From Brevibacillus fluminis (GTDB lineage Bacteria > Bacillota > Bacilli > Brevibacillales > Brevibacillaceae), in NCBI RefSeq assembly GCF_003710825.1, contig NZ_RHHQ01000008.1, positions 248,001-312,000 on the forward strand: DNA of 64,000 bases, in the 5' to 3' direction. Shown one piece after another: positions 26,137-34,832 of this stretch. Below the pieces are notes generated by a model that was given only the letters and a program-made list of their open reading frames with translations, was not told where the DNA came from and did not search any database. The position numbers were made by a program, and so were the translations under genes. Each line of letters begins with the position of its first letter. Within the stretch, counting starts at the first letter, position 1.

Positions 26137-26859
26137 CTATAAAATTTGCTGCAAAAACCGCCGTGTCCGTTCATGCTTGGGATTGCTGAAAAAGTCCTTC
26201 GGATGGCCTTCCTCCACCATCTCGCCATCTGCCAGCATGATGACCCGGTCCGCCACTTCGCGGGCAAAGCCCATCTCATGCGTGACAACCACCATCGTCA
26301 TGCCGTCGCGGGCCAAATCTTTCATCGTGGCCAGCACCTCGCCGACCAGCTCGGGATCGAGCGCCGAGGTCGGCTCGTCGAACAGCATGACATCTGGCTC
26401 CATCGCCAGCGCCCTCGCAATCGCCACACGCTGCTTTTGCCCGCCGGACAGCTGCTCCGGATAAAAGTCTGCCTTGTCGGTCAATCCGACGCGCTGCAAG
26501 AGCTCCCGCGCTTTCTTCTCCACTTCCGCCTTGCTCCGCTTCTTTACATGAACCGGCGCTTCCATCACGTTTTGCAGGACGGTCATGTGCGGAAACAGGT
26601 TGAAATGCTGGAATACCATCCCGACATGCTCGCGCACCTTGTTCAGATTCGTATGTTTGACATCGATCAGCTGCCCACCGATCTCAATATCCCCGCTGTC
26701 CTTCATTTCCAAAAAGTTCAGGCAACGGAGCAGCGTGCTTTTCCCCGAACCGCTGGCCCCGATCAAGACGACCACTTCCGATTTTTTGATTTCCAAATCG
26801 ATGCTTTTCAAAACTTGCAGGTTGCCAAAAGACTTGGCCAATTTGCGCACCTTGATCAT
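26137..26859 (-). CDS. Polar amino acid ABC transporter ATPase (GlnQ/ArtP family)
   Basis: A 240-residue cytosolic ATPase. Walker A is GASGSGKST near 33-41, the signature is [17 protein letters not shown] near 137-153, Walker B is [14 protein letters not shown], and the switch region is VVTHEMGFA. The [17 protein letters not shown] segment is typical of polar amino acid importers. It overlaps the permease stop by four bases. Confidence 0.95.
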   Translation of the reverse strand: MIKVRKLAKSFGNLQVLKSIDLEIKKSEVVVLIGASGSGKSTLLRCLNFLEMKDSGDIEIGGQLIDVKHTNLNKVREHVGMVFQHFNLFPHMTVLQNVMEAPVHVKKRSKAEVEKKARELLQRVGLTDKADFYPEQLSGGQKQRVAIARALAMEPDVMLFDEPTSALDPELVGEVLATMKDLARDGMTMVVVTHEMGFAREVADRVIMLADGEMVEEGHPKDFFSNPKHERTRRFLQQIL

Positions 26860-27560
26860 ACCGATACCTCCGTTTGCTTGGCTTGGCGCCGCGCTCGCAC
26901 TTTGGTCGTGTCCAGCCGTTTTTCCAGCCTGTTTAGAAGCAGGGAGAAGATCGCGACAAGCGCGAGGTAGTACATCCCGACGACAAAGTACGTCTCAAAC
27001 GGCATGTAGTTTTCCGCTTGCGCAGACAGCGCGTGGTTGAACAGCTCGGTGACGGCGATGTACGCGACGAGCGACGAATCCTTCAGCCCGATGATGAATT
27101 GGTTGCCAAGCGGCGGGATCGCCCGCTTGAACGCCTGTGGCAAAATGACCTTGCGCATCGCGAGCCCGTAAGGCATGCCGAGCGAGCGCGCCGCTTCCAT
27201 CTGGCCGCGGTCGATCGATTGGATGGACCCGCGAAAAATCTCGGCGATGTACGCGCCCGAGTGGATGCCGAGCGCCAGCGCGCCAGCCGTGAAATCGTTC
27301 AAAACGATTACGCTTGAAATACCATAATACAGGAACATGACTTGCACGATCAACGGCATGCCGCGCACGATGAAAATGTACGTATCGGCAATCTTTTGCA
27401 GTACAACGATACCCGAAACTTTGAAAAAAGCAAAGATAAGGCCGATCACCGATGCCATTGCCAATGAGACAGCCGTAAGCGTAATAGTCGTCCAGGCCGC
27501 CTTCAAAAACTCTAGGCCATGGGTGAGGAAAATGTCCGCAATGCTTTGGAAAAAGGCCAT
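26856..27560 (-). CDS. Polar amino acid ABC transporter permease
   Basis: With the ATG at 27560 (CTGGAGGTG upstream), the product is 234 residues, typical of HisM/GlnP permeases. It has about five membrane helices and the EAA coupling loop [22 protein letters not shown]. Longer readings extend into a spacer that lies between two genes and are unlikely. A stable hairpin lies between this gene and the binding-protein gene. Confidence 0.93.
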   Translation of the reverse strand: MAFFQSIADIFLTHGLEFLKAAWTTITLTAVSLAMASVIGLIFAFFKVSGIVVLQKIADTYIFIVRGMPLIVQVMFLYYGISSVIVLNDFTAGALALGIHSGAYIAEIFRGSIQSIDRGQMEAARSLGMPYGLAMRKVILPQAFKRAIPPLGNQFIIGLKDSSLVAYIAVTELFNHALSAQAENYMPFETYFVVGMYYLALVAIFSLLLNRLEKRLDTTKVRARRQAKQTEVSV

Positions 27561-27616
27561 CTGCCCAGCACCTCCAGCGAGAATGAAATTCAGATCGGGG
27601 GTGTTACAGTACGTAA

Positions 27617-27641
27617 GGTGCGCCCCATAAGGAAGCGCACC
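27617..27641 (-). promoter_or_regulatory. Intercistronic hairpin between binding-protein and permease genes
   Basis: GGTGCGC (27617-27623) and GCGCACC (27635-27641) form a perfect 7-bp stem 15 bases after the binding-protein stop. Such hairpins often stabilise or partly terminate the message so the binding protein is made in excess. No T-run follows, so RNA stability is the likelier role. Confidence 0.45.
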
Positions 27642-27655
27642 GATTGTTCGGAGGT

Positions 27656-28549
27656 TTACTTCAGGAGATTGGCACCGAACCATTTCATGCTGATTGTTTC
27701 ATACGTGCCGTCATCTACCATCGACTTGATCGCCTCGTTGATCTTTTTCGTCAACACCGGATTGTCCTTGTTGACAGCGATCGCGATGTTTTCCTTGTTG
27801 AGTACGTCACCGATCGGCTTGATTTTCAGCCCCTGCTCCTTGATGGCAGACGTTCCGACGACACGGTCCGTGATAACGGCGTCGACGCGGCCTGGCGCCA
27901 AGTCTTGCAAGGCGTAGATGTCGCTTGGGTATCCTTTCACCTTCTCTTTGTCCGTCAAGGTGACCGCGGCTTCCTTGTGCGTGGACGCTTGTACAACACC
28001 GATGATTTTGCCTTTCAGATCATCTTTAGACTTGATCGTGTCGTTCGTATCCTTGACGAAAATCTGTCCGCCCGAGATGTAGTAGGGATCAGTGAAGTCC
28101 ACCTGTTTCGCGCGCTCCTCCGTGTGGGTCATGCTGCCGATGATTGCGTCGTATTTTTTCCCTTTGAGTCCTTGCAGGATGGTTTCCCATGGGTTGGTCA
28201 CCGGATTCGGTTCAAGACCTACGCGCTTTGCAATCTCTTTGCCGATCTCAACGTCAAAGCCGGTCAGCTGTCCGTTGGTATCTTTGTAGTTCAGCGGTTT
28301 GATCAATCCGCTCATCGCAAAGGTCAGCTTGCCATCTGCAACCAGCTCCATCTTTTCTTCTGCTGCGGGCTGGGCAGGTGCGCTTGTCCCGCTGCTGCTC
28401 GTGCCTTCCGTCGACGGCGCAGGTGTCGCTGGGGCAGAAGAGTTGCCTCCGGAAGAGGCTGGCGCCGCATTGGAGCCGCAACCGCTTACAATTGTGAGTA
28501 CCAAGGAACAGGCTAACAGCACGACAGGTAAAAACTTCCTTTTTTTCAT
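27656..28549 (-). CDS. Polar amino acid ABC transporter substrate-binding lipoprotein
   Basis: A 297-residue protein with a lipoprotein signal ending IVSGCG (lipidated Cys24), then a Ser/Pro/Ala-rich tether to about residue 65. The SBP family 3 domain follows: LTFAMSGLIKPLNYKDTNGQ, GFDVEIGKEIAKRVG, and YDAIIGSMTHTEERAKQVDF. It captures the amino acid outside the membrane for the permease and ATPase downstream. It is the first gene of the operon, with AGGGGGAT before the ATG. Confidence 0.94.
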   Translation of the reverse strand: MKKRKFLPVVLLACSLVLTIVSGCGSNAAPASSGGNSSAPATPAPSTEGTSSSGTSAPAQPAAEEKMELVADGKLTFAMSGLIKPLNYKDTNGQLTGFDVEIGKEIAKRVGLEPNPVTNPWETILQGLKGKKYDAIIGSMTHTEERAKQVDFTDPYYISGGQIFVKDTNDTIKSKDDLKGKIIGVVQASTHKEAAVTLTDKEKVKGYPSDIYALQDLAPGRVDAVITDRVVGTSAIKEQGLKIKPIGDVLNKENIAIAVNKDNPVLTKKINEAIKSMVDDGTYETISMKWFGANLLK

Positions 28550-28706
28550 TCTGATCCCCCTAGCGATTTTGTGATATAATTATATATTTGTGTCTCATAT
28601 TACATCGTTTTCTCTTGAATAAAAAGTACAAATTTTCAGCTATTTCTATAAAATATTTTTACTCTATAAACTTACCTCGCTCCACGCCAGACGAACAAAC
28701 GGAGCT

Positions 28707-28748
28707 AGACTGGGCTATGGAGAGCATTGCCCTCTCCATGCCCAGTCT
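28707..28748 (-). terminator. Strong hairpin after the P-protein-like operon
   Basis: AGACTGGGC-t-ATGGAGAG pairs with CTCTCCAT-GCCCAGTCT around a 7-base loop, with a single bulge. It lies just past the stop of the minus-strand gcvPB-like gene. No strong T-run follows, so it may be a terminator or a protective 3-prime structure. Confidence 0.6.
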
Positions 28749-28756
28749 GATGCTAC

Positions 28757-30313
28757 CTAGTTTTGTACAGTCTTTTTCAAATAGGCCCGCCATGTAATCG
28801 CCCATTGCGACGGATCATCCAGCACGGATTCCTCGATCCGGTGGCATGTGCTGTTATGCGGCGCCGTTTTGACGATCTGCGGATTCGTATACGCCTCGTC
28901 GGAGATGTGAGCGAGCGCATTTACGTATTCGTCAATCTCCGCTTTGGAATACGACTCGGTCGGCTCCAGCGTGAACGGCTCCGGCACATAGTACGGATGA
29001 TGGCTGGTCCAGTAATGGTGGGCGAAATCCGCCATGCGGCGCTGCACGTCATACGTGTTGACGCCGGTTTCCTGCTTCAGCTGCTCCCAGCTGTAGCGCA
29101 CCTGCTCCAGACGGCGACCGTTAACAAACGGTGCGCTGGCGCCGCGGATTTGCAGCACTTTGTGATACAGATAGTTGTTGTTCAGGCAGGCGATTTTGGC
29201 AACCTCGACGAGTCCTTCTGCGCCCAGTGCGCGAACCCAGGCATAGGCACGCAATACCGCTGGTGGTACGCCGTAAAAGCTGCGGACTTTACCGATCGAG
29301 TTTTTCAGATCACGCTTGTAGAAATAACGCTCCCCGTCGAATGCGACAACCGGCCCCGGCAAAAATTCCTCCAGCTCCTTCACCACGCCGATCGCGCCTG
29401 TCGCGGGTCCGCCGCATGCGTGTGGAATCGAGAACGTTTTGTGCAGGTTGAAGAAGCACATGTCGAATCCGGCTTCTTTGGCGCGGGTGATCCCCAAGAG
29501 GCCATTGGCGTTCGCCTGATCATAGCAGCACAATCCGCCTGCCGCATGGACGATGTCAGTGAATTCTTTGATGCGGGAATTGTAGATGCCCGTATCTTCT
29601 GGATTGGCGACCGCAAAGGCAGCCGTGCGCTCGGAAACAAGCTCCTTGAGCTTTTCGATATCAGGGTAACCATTCTCATCTGCAGGGCAATAGATGATCT
29701 TGAAGCCTTTGACAGCCGCTGTCGCCGCTTGCGACGGGTGGGAGAAGTTGGTCGTAATGTATTCGTTCCGCTGATGCTCGCCGCGCGACTCAAAATATTT
29801 GCGTACGATCGATGCCTGCGTGAACAACGCCTGGGTGCCGCTTCCCGGGTTGAAAGAAAAAGCATCCATGCCGGAGATTTCGCGCAGATCGAGATCTAGC
29901 TTGTAGGTCATTTCCATCATACCCTGCACCGTAGACTCATCCTGCAACGGGTGCAGCTCTGCCATTTTCGGCGAACGGGCAAACCGCTCGTTGATTTTAG
30001 GCGAATACTTCATCGTGCACGTACCTTGCCCCATCTCGACGTTAAAGTCAGCACCAAGCACTTCCTGAGAAATGCGGAAATAGTGACGGATGACGCGCAT
30101 TTGGCTAATTTCCGGCAGGTTAGGCAGCTTTTTACGGGCAAGCCCTGCCGGGATTTGCGAGATACCATCGCCGACTTCGTCGATGATCCCTCGCTCGACG
30201 AGCGGAACCTCCACACCACGCTCGCCTGGCTGGCTCAATTCGAAAATGACCGGCTCATCCCATTTTGCCTGATGAAAACGTCTCACTCTATGTTCACGGG
30301 GAATTCGTTTCAT
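28757..30313 (-). CDS. Divergent glycine-decarboxylase P-protein subunit 2 paralogue (GcvPB-like)
   Basis: A 518-residue PLP enzyme homologous along its length to P-protein subunit 2. The PLP lysine is Lys292 in NLHKTFSIPH, and CTMKYSPKINE (about 99-109) is kept. Normally invariant stretches differ: the usual glycine-rich HGGGGPG reads HACGGPA (298-304), and the usual SAHGTNPASA region reads NFSHPSQAATAA (189-200). No gcvT or gcvH is nearby. It is the last gene of a sigma-54-type operon. Decarboxylation or C-C cleavage of an amino acid other than glycine is my inference. Confidence 0.82.
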   Translation of the reverse strand: MKRIPREHRVRRFHQAKWDEPVIFELSQPGERGVEVPLVERGIIDEVGDGISQIPAGLARKKLPNLPEISQMRVIRHYFRISQEVLGADFNVEMGQGTCTMKYSPKINERFARSPKMAELHPLQDESTVQGMMEMTYKLDLDLREISGMDAFSFNPGSGTQALFTQASIVRKYFESRGEHQRNEYITTNFSHPSQAATAAVKGFKIIYCPADENGYPDIEKLKELVSERTAAFAVANPEDTGIYNSRIKEFTDIVHAAGGLCCYDQANANGLLGITRAKEAGFDMCFFNLHKTFSIPHACGGPATGAIGVVKELEEFLPGPVVAFDGERYFYKRDLKNSIGKVRSFYGVPPAVLRAYAWVRALGAEGLVEVAKIACLNNNYLYHKVLQIRGASAPFVNGRRLEQVRYSWEQLKQETGVNTYDVQRRMADFAHHYWTSHHPYYVPEPFTLEPTESYSKAEIDEYVNALAHISDEAYTNPQIVKTAPHNSTCHRIEESVLDDPSQWAITWRAYLKKTVQN

Positions 30314-30345
30314 ATATTCATCGTCTCCTTCGCTCTTCTTTCGCT

Positions 30346-31731
30346 TTACAGCACGCTTTTCACAGCTGCAACGAGGGTGTCGATCTCGTCTTTGCTATGC
30401 ACCTCTGTCACACAGTAGAGGGCCGTCTGGCCAAGCTCCGGATAATGGGCGGACATGTCAACGCCGCCAAAAATACCGTTTGCCAGCAGTGCCTCATTGA
30501 TCTCTTTGACGGTTTTGCCCGTTTGCGTGAAATCAACGACGAACTCTTTGAAAAACGGCGCATTGAATTTCACGCCGACGCCCGGCAGCTCCGCTAGCTT
30601 TTTGGCCGCGTACTGGGAACGCTGCATGATGCCTTGCCCCACCTCTTGCATGCCGTATGGCCCCATCGTTGCGAGATAGACGCCTGCGGTGATGCCCCAA
30701 AGCGCCGTCTGTGTGCCGACGGATTCCTTGCCTTTTTCCCGTTTGGCAAAAGACGTGCGGTCGTACGCCACGTCACCGAAGCCGTATTCTCCTTCTACCT
30801 CAGTCGGCGCGATTCCGAACAGGCGGGACGGGTATTCCATGACAAACGTCGGGTCATCATGCGTCGCGATGAAGCCGGACTGTCCGCCGCCGTAATGCAT
30901 GTGGACGCCGAGCGGCTGCAAATCGCCGCAAACGATGTCGGCTCCATAATTGGCCGGCGATTCGAGTACGCCGAGCGAGATCGGATCGACGCCCACTACG
31001 CAAAGCGCGCCTGCCGCGTGTGCCAGATCAGCGATCTCTTGCCCGTTCATCTCCAATGTCCCGAGGAAAGTCGGATTTTCGAAGTAGACAGCAGCTACGT
31101 TGTCATTTAGCGCCGCCTTCAGATCGTCGAGGCACAGCGCGCCCGTCTCATCCTGATAATCGACCAATGTCACCTTCAGATCAGGAGACGTGTAGTTTTT
31201 GATGATCAACAGCTTGTCGGGATTGATGTTGCGCGCAACCAACAGCTCCGTGCGCTGCGTGATTCGCGCCGCCATCCGCAGCGAGGTGGACGCCGCTTGC
31301 GCCCAGTCAAAGGTCGGTACGTTGACGACATCCATATCGACCAGCTCTGCCACCAAGCTTTGGTACTCGAACAGCGCCTGGAAGCGCCCGTGGTCCTCGT
31401 ACGGCTCACCAGCGTACGCGGTCAAAAATTCCGAGCGGGAGTTCACCTCGTCGCACACGGCTGGAATGAAATGCGGCCAGCAGCCTGCTCCCAGAAATGA
31501 AATGTTTTCCTTCGTCGTGATGTTTTTGTTCATGAGCTTGGTGACGTGGCGCTCCAGCTCATATTCCGTCATCGCATCCGGTATGTTCATCGCTTCCTTG
31601 AGCCGCAGCTCAGCGGGAATGTCCGCGTAAATCTCTTCAATATCAGTAAGGCCAATCTCGCGCAGCATCTGTTCTTTCACTTCCGGCGCAGAGTTGGGGA
31701 TATACGGGTGTGCAAAATGTTTTTGGCTCAT
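30346..31731 (-). CDS. Divergent glycine-decarboxylase P-protein subunit 1 paralogue (GcvPA-like)
   Basis: With the ATG at 31731 (GGAGG nine bases upstream), the product is 461 residues. It pairs with the GcvPB-like gene 32 bases downstream to form an alpha-beta P-protein. Homology is clear (LGAGCWPHFIPAVCDEVNSR, VDPISLGVLESPANYGADIV), but motifs typical of true GcvPA are changed: the expected YTPYQPEISQG-like stretch reads YAGEPYEDHG, and the ATSNICTNQA-like stretch reads SVGTQTALWG. These changes and the SDR neighbour point to an altered substrate or electron acceptor. Confidence 0.82.
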   Translation of the reverse strand: MSQKHFAHPYIPNSAPEVKEQMLREIGLTDIEEIYADIPAELRLKEAMNIPDAMTEYELERHVTKLMNKNITTKENISFLGAGCWPHFIPAVCDEVNSRSEFLTAYAGEPYEDHGRFQALFEYQSLVAELVDMDVVNVPTFDWAQAASTSLRMAARITQRTELLVARNINPDKLLIIKNYTSPDLKVTLVDYQDETGALCLDDLKAALNDNVAAVYFENPTFLGTLEMNGQEIADLAHAAGALCVVGVDPISLGVLESPANYGADIVCGDLQPLGVHMHYGGGQSGFIATHDDPTFVMEYPSRLFGIAPTEVEGEYGFGDVAYDRTSFAKREKGKESVGTQTALWGITAGVYLATMGPYGMQEVGQGIMQRSQYAAKKLAELPGVGVKFNAPFFKEFVVDFTQTGKTVKEINEALLANGIFGGVDMSAHYPELGQTALYCVTEVHSKDEIDTLVAAVKSVL

Positions 31732-31785
31732 CTTTTCATTACCTCCAATTTGCAAACATTCAGGAATATTTGAAAGCAAGCTCCC

Positions 31786-32568
31786 TTACGCCAATCCGCC
31801 GCCATCGACGACCAACACCGAGCCGGTCACCCATGCGGACAGATCGCTGGCGAAAAACAGCACGGCATTCGCGATGTCGCGCGGCGTGCCCAGCCGCTCA
31901 AGCGGCCTTCCCTGCGCAGACGATACAAGAAAGGAGCTTTCATCTTTATTCAATTGGCGCGCTTCCTCACGCAACAGCGGCGTATCGGTATCGCCCGGGG
32001 AGACACAATTGACGCGAATGTTTTCCGGGCCGTGGTCGATCGCCATCGCACGGGTCAGGTTGACGACGCCCGCTTTTGCTGCACAATAGGCAGCCGCCTT
32101 GTCCCCGCCTTTGATTCCCCAGCCGGAGCCCGTATTGATGATGCTGCCCCCGCCGTTTTTGGCCATGATCGGGATGACGAATTTGGACAGGTTGTATGCT
32201 CCTTTTAGCGAAACATCAATGACCAGGTCCCAATCCGCTTCCTCCAGCTCGACGACGGTTTTGCGGCGGATGACACCCGCGTTGTTGAACAAAATATCGA
32301 TGCGGCCCGCCTGGTCTTCAATCGCTTTGGCGACCCGGCTGCACTCTTCCTGCGACACCACATTGCAACGGTGGAATGTTGCTTTACCACCCTTCGCTTC
32401 AATTTCGGCGGCTGCTTTTTCCCCAAGCTCTTCATTGATGTCCAGCAGCATGACATGAACGCCGAATTCGGCCAGCCGCGCGGCAGTGGCGAATCCGATC
32501 CCGGACGCCCCCCCTGTCACCAGCGCAACCTTTCCTTCCAATTGAAAAACATCATTCGTGCTTAGCAT
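31786..32568 (-). CDS. Short-chain dehydrogenase/reductase (SDR)
   Basis: With the ATG at 32568 (GGGGAGG twelve bases upstream; the TTG at 32580 abuts the site), the product is 260 residues. Classical SDR features are TGGASGIG (about 18-25), NNAG, catalytic Ser148 in NTGSGWG, and Tyr161-x3-Lys165 in AAYCAAKAG. An aspartate after strand 2 (LLDIN) favours NAD(H). It is first in the operon with the P-protein-like pair, so it may oxidise a hydroxy group of the substrate before the PLP step, or reduce the product (inference). Confidence 0.88.
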   Translation of the reverse strand: MLSTNDVFQLEGKVALVTGGASGIGFATAARLAEFGVHVMLLDINEELGEKAAAEIEAKGGKATFHRCNVVSQEECSRVAKAIEDQAGRIDILFNNAGVIRRKTVVELEEADWDLVIDVSLKGAYNLSKFVIPIMAKNGGGSIINTGSGWGIKGGDKAAAYCAAKAGVVNLTRAMAIDHGPENIRVNCVSPGDTDTPLLREEARQLNKDESSFLVSSAQGRPLERLGTPRDIANAVLFFASDLSAWVTGSVLVVDGGGLA

Positions 32569-32642
32569 GGTCGATTGCAACCTCCCCTAGATGAGCTAAC
32601 GTAAGCTTTTTTATTGGGTCTCGCTGTCTGCCTGATTCATAA

Positions 32643-32658
32643 TGCAAACGTCATGCCA
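32643..32658 (-). promoter_or_regulatory. Sigma-54 (-24/-12) promoter
   Basis: Read on the minus strand, the sequence is TGGCATG-ACGT-TTGCA, matching the sigma-54 consensus TGGCAyr-N4-TTGCW at every key base with correct spacing. It lies 75 bases upstream of the SDR start, and a sigma-54 activator gene diverges from the same intergenic region. Confidence 0.88.
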
Positions 32659-32775
32659 ACATGTGCGAGCGATGCTCGAACTGATGCGGACCGCTGACAG
32701 CGAGGCTTCTCTTTTGTATTTTCACACGCCAGTACTGCTACAGCCACAAATTGCGCCGTTTTTCTTTGCCATTCG

Positions 32776-32855
32776 TGTCATGACAGTTGCCATTTTTGAC
32801 AAACCTGTCCTTGCCACCAGAAAGTCATTTGACAAAACTGACAATTCGTTTGTCA
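32776..32855. promoter_or_regulatory. Cluster of TGACA/TGTCA sites, probable enhancer for the sigma-54 activator
   Basis: Within 80 bases there are a perfect palindrome TGTCATGACA (32776-32785), TTTGACAAAC near 32795, TTTGACAAAACTGACA near 32829, and the inverted pair TGACAA/TTGTCA (32839-32855). They lie 120-210 bases upstream of the sigma-54 promoter, a normal distance for upstream activating sequences, and also just before the activator's own gene. Confidence 0.6.
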
Positions 32856-32950
32856 TTTTTCGCAATGTTATATAAACTAAAAGCAATGCGGGAGCTTGCA
32901 AATAGCCCCGTTTCAATTGGGTGGGTTCCGTATGAGAGCGAGGGATAGAA

Positions 32951-34693
32951 ATGGTTTCGCTTGATCTTTTCAAACCTGCGATTGAAAAAGTGATAACTGG
33001 CTTTTCCGACATTTTGAATGTGGACGCTGCCGTGATTAATGGAAACGGCCAGCTTGTCACCAGCACCGAGCGCTATCTGAAGCAGAAAGGCGCCCTCGTC
33101 CACGTTCCTTCTATTGAATTGGTGTTGTCACAAGGGCAGTATTTGGTGGACAAACCAGGGGCGATGGATATGTGCACAGGCTGCCGATTCAGCACGCATT
33201 GCCCTGCCAAAGTAGAGCTGCTTAGCTCGATCAAGGTGGCCAATCAGCCGATCGGCGTCGTCTCCCTTACCTCCTTTACAAAGGAAGGGCAGAACCGCCT
33301 GTCTAAAAACACCGAAAAATATCAGCAAATTCTGACGGAAATCACTGAAATGATCACCACGATCATTCATCTCGAACGATCGCCGTCAAGCCGAGAGCCT
33401 TACTCCCTGCTGTTAGAAGAAACGCTGCATGCCGCTTGCGATGCGTATTTGACGTTTGACCGGAACGGCAAGCTCGCATTTCACAATGCCGCTGCCGACT
33501 CATACCTGCGCAAGCATCATCTGCAGCCCGATGACCTTTCGCGGATGTTTTCACCGTCACTCGCGGTCGAAGGAGACGGACCGCTACCGATTGCAAACTG
33601 TCTTGGCGACAAGCTCGGCGCCCCAATCGAGGCATCGCCGATTATCGTGGATAACCAGTTTGTGGGTGGCGTGCTCAAAATCGTGGCCGACCGCCCCCAA
33701 GCGGTGCCAGCGGCGTTCCCTCGTCCTGCATTACCGAACAGGGGCAGTCTGGATAAGATCATCGGCACAAGTCCTGCCGTCAATGCCTTGAAGCAAAAGA
33801 CGGAAAAGATTAAAAACAGCTCCTCGACCGTGCTCATTACCGGGGAAACCGGCACGGGAAAAGGGCATCTCGCTCGAGCGATCCACGAAGCAAGTAATCG
33901 GGCATACCAGCCGTTTGTCGCGATCAACTGCGCCAGTATCCCGGAAAACTTGTTCGAAAGCGAATTGTTCGGCTATGAAGAAGGAGCGTTTACCGGAGCG
34001 AAAAAGGGTGGCAAACCCGGCCGCTTCGAGCTGGCTCACGGTGGCACGCTGTTTCTCGATGAGATCGGCGACATGCCGCTTGCCATCCAGCCCAAGCTGC
34101 TGCGCGTCCTACAGGAAATGACGCTGGAACGCGTCGGTGGCACCCGCTCGATTCCAATCGACGTGCGCATCATCGCCGCGACCAATCACGATTTGGAAGA
34201 ACTGGTGGCTCAGAAAAAATTCCGCGCCGACCTGTATTATCGACTGGGCGTCATCCCGATCGCGATCCCCTCGTTGAGGGAGCGACTGGAAGATGTCCCG
34301 CTTTTGGCCGAATCGTTCCTGCACAAGTGCGTTGGCAAGACAGGTAAGGCGATCCATGCGATCTCGCATGAGGCGCTCGAACGACTGCAGCGGTATACAT
34401 GGCCTGGCAATGTGCGCGAGCTGGAGAATGCAATCGAGTATGCGATGAACATGGAAAGCGAAGACGTACTGACCGCCGACAGCCTGCCCGACCGCATCCG
34501 CATGCAGCAGACCGTCCCAGCAGTCCAAGCTTCGCCGATCAAGGCCAAGCTCGCGGATGTGCAGATCGAGGCCATCCGGCAGGCGTTGCAAAAGCATGGC
34601 AGCGATTTAAAAGGGAAGCAGGAAGTGGCGCGGGAGCTTGGGATCGGGATTCGGACGCTGTATCGCAAGCTGAAGGCGTATCAATTGACGTGA
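32951..34693 (+). CDS. Sigma-54-dependent transcriptional activator (enhancer-binding protein)
   Basis: A 580-residue regulator. The N-terminal sensory region (1-140) has a cysteine cluster Cys75-x2-Cys78-x5-Cys84 that could bind metal or act as a redox switch. A PAS-like segment (about 155-245) follows. The AAA+ domain has Walker A GETGTGKG (298-305), the sigma-54 contact loop GAFTGA (345-350) and Walker B TLFLDE. The C-terminus has a Fis-type helix-turn-helix (about 538-579). It diverges from the SDR/P-protein-like operon and almost certainly activates its sigma-54 promoter. Confidence 0.93.
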   Translation: MVSLDLFKPAIEKVITGFSDILNVDAAVINGNGQLVTSTERYLKQKGALVHVPSIELVLSQGQYLVDKPGAMDMCTGCRFSTHCPAKVELLSSIKVANQPIGVVSLTSFTKEGQNRLSKNTEKYQQILTEITEMITTIIHLERSPSSREPYSLLLEETLHAACDAYLTFDRNGKLAFHNAAADSYLRKHHLQPDDLSRMFSPSLAVEGDGPLPIANCLGDKLGAPIEASPIIVDNQFVGGVLKIVADRPQAVPAAFPRPALPNRGSLDKIIGTSPAVNALKQKTEKIKNSSSTVLITGETGTGKGHLARAIHEASNRAYQPFVAINCASIPENLFESELFGYEEGAFTGAKKGGKPGRFELAHGGTLFLDEIGDMPLAIQPKLLRVLQEMTLERVGGTRSIPIDVRIIAATNHDLEELVAQKKFRADLYYRLGVIPIAIPSLRERLEDVPLLAESFLHKCVGKTGKAIHAISHEALERLQRYTWPGNVRELENAIEYAMNMESEDVLTADSLPDRIRMQQTVPAVQASPIKAKLADVQIEAIRQALQKHGSDLKGKQEVARELGIGIRTLYRKLKAYQLT

Positions 34694-34775
34694 GAGCCTC
34701 TCGCCAACAATAAAAGACATGTTGTTGTTCAAGGAAAATAAGAATTAGAACTATTCAATCCTGCCGTACGAAAAA

Positions 34776-34812
34776 AGCCAGTCTAACCCTCTAATAAAGG
34801 GTTAGACTGGCT
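34776..34812. terminator. Bidirectional terminator
   Basis: A perfect 15-bp stem (AGCCAGTCTAACCCT with AGGGTTAGACTGGCT) encloses a 7-base loop, with A-rich sequence on the left. It lies between the convergent sigma-54 activator and LysR genes. Confidence 0.82.
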
Positions 34813-34832
34813 GGGTTCATTGAACGAGAAAC

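Noticed and set aside
28757..31731. Standard glycine cleavage system P-protein
   Set aside because: GcvH and GcvT genes are absent, signature motifs are altered and control is by sigma-54, so I call it a paralogue instead.
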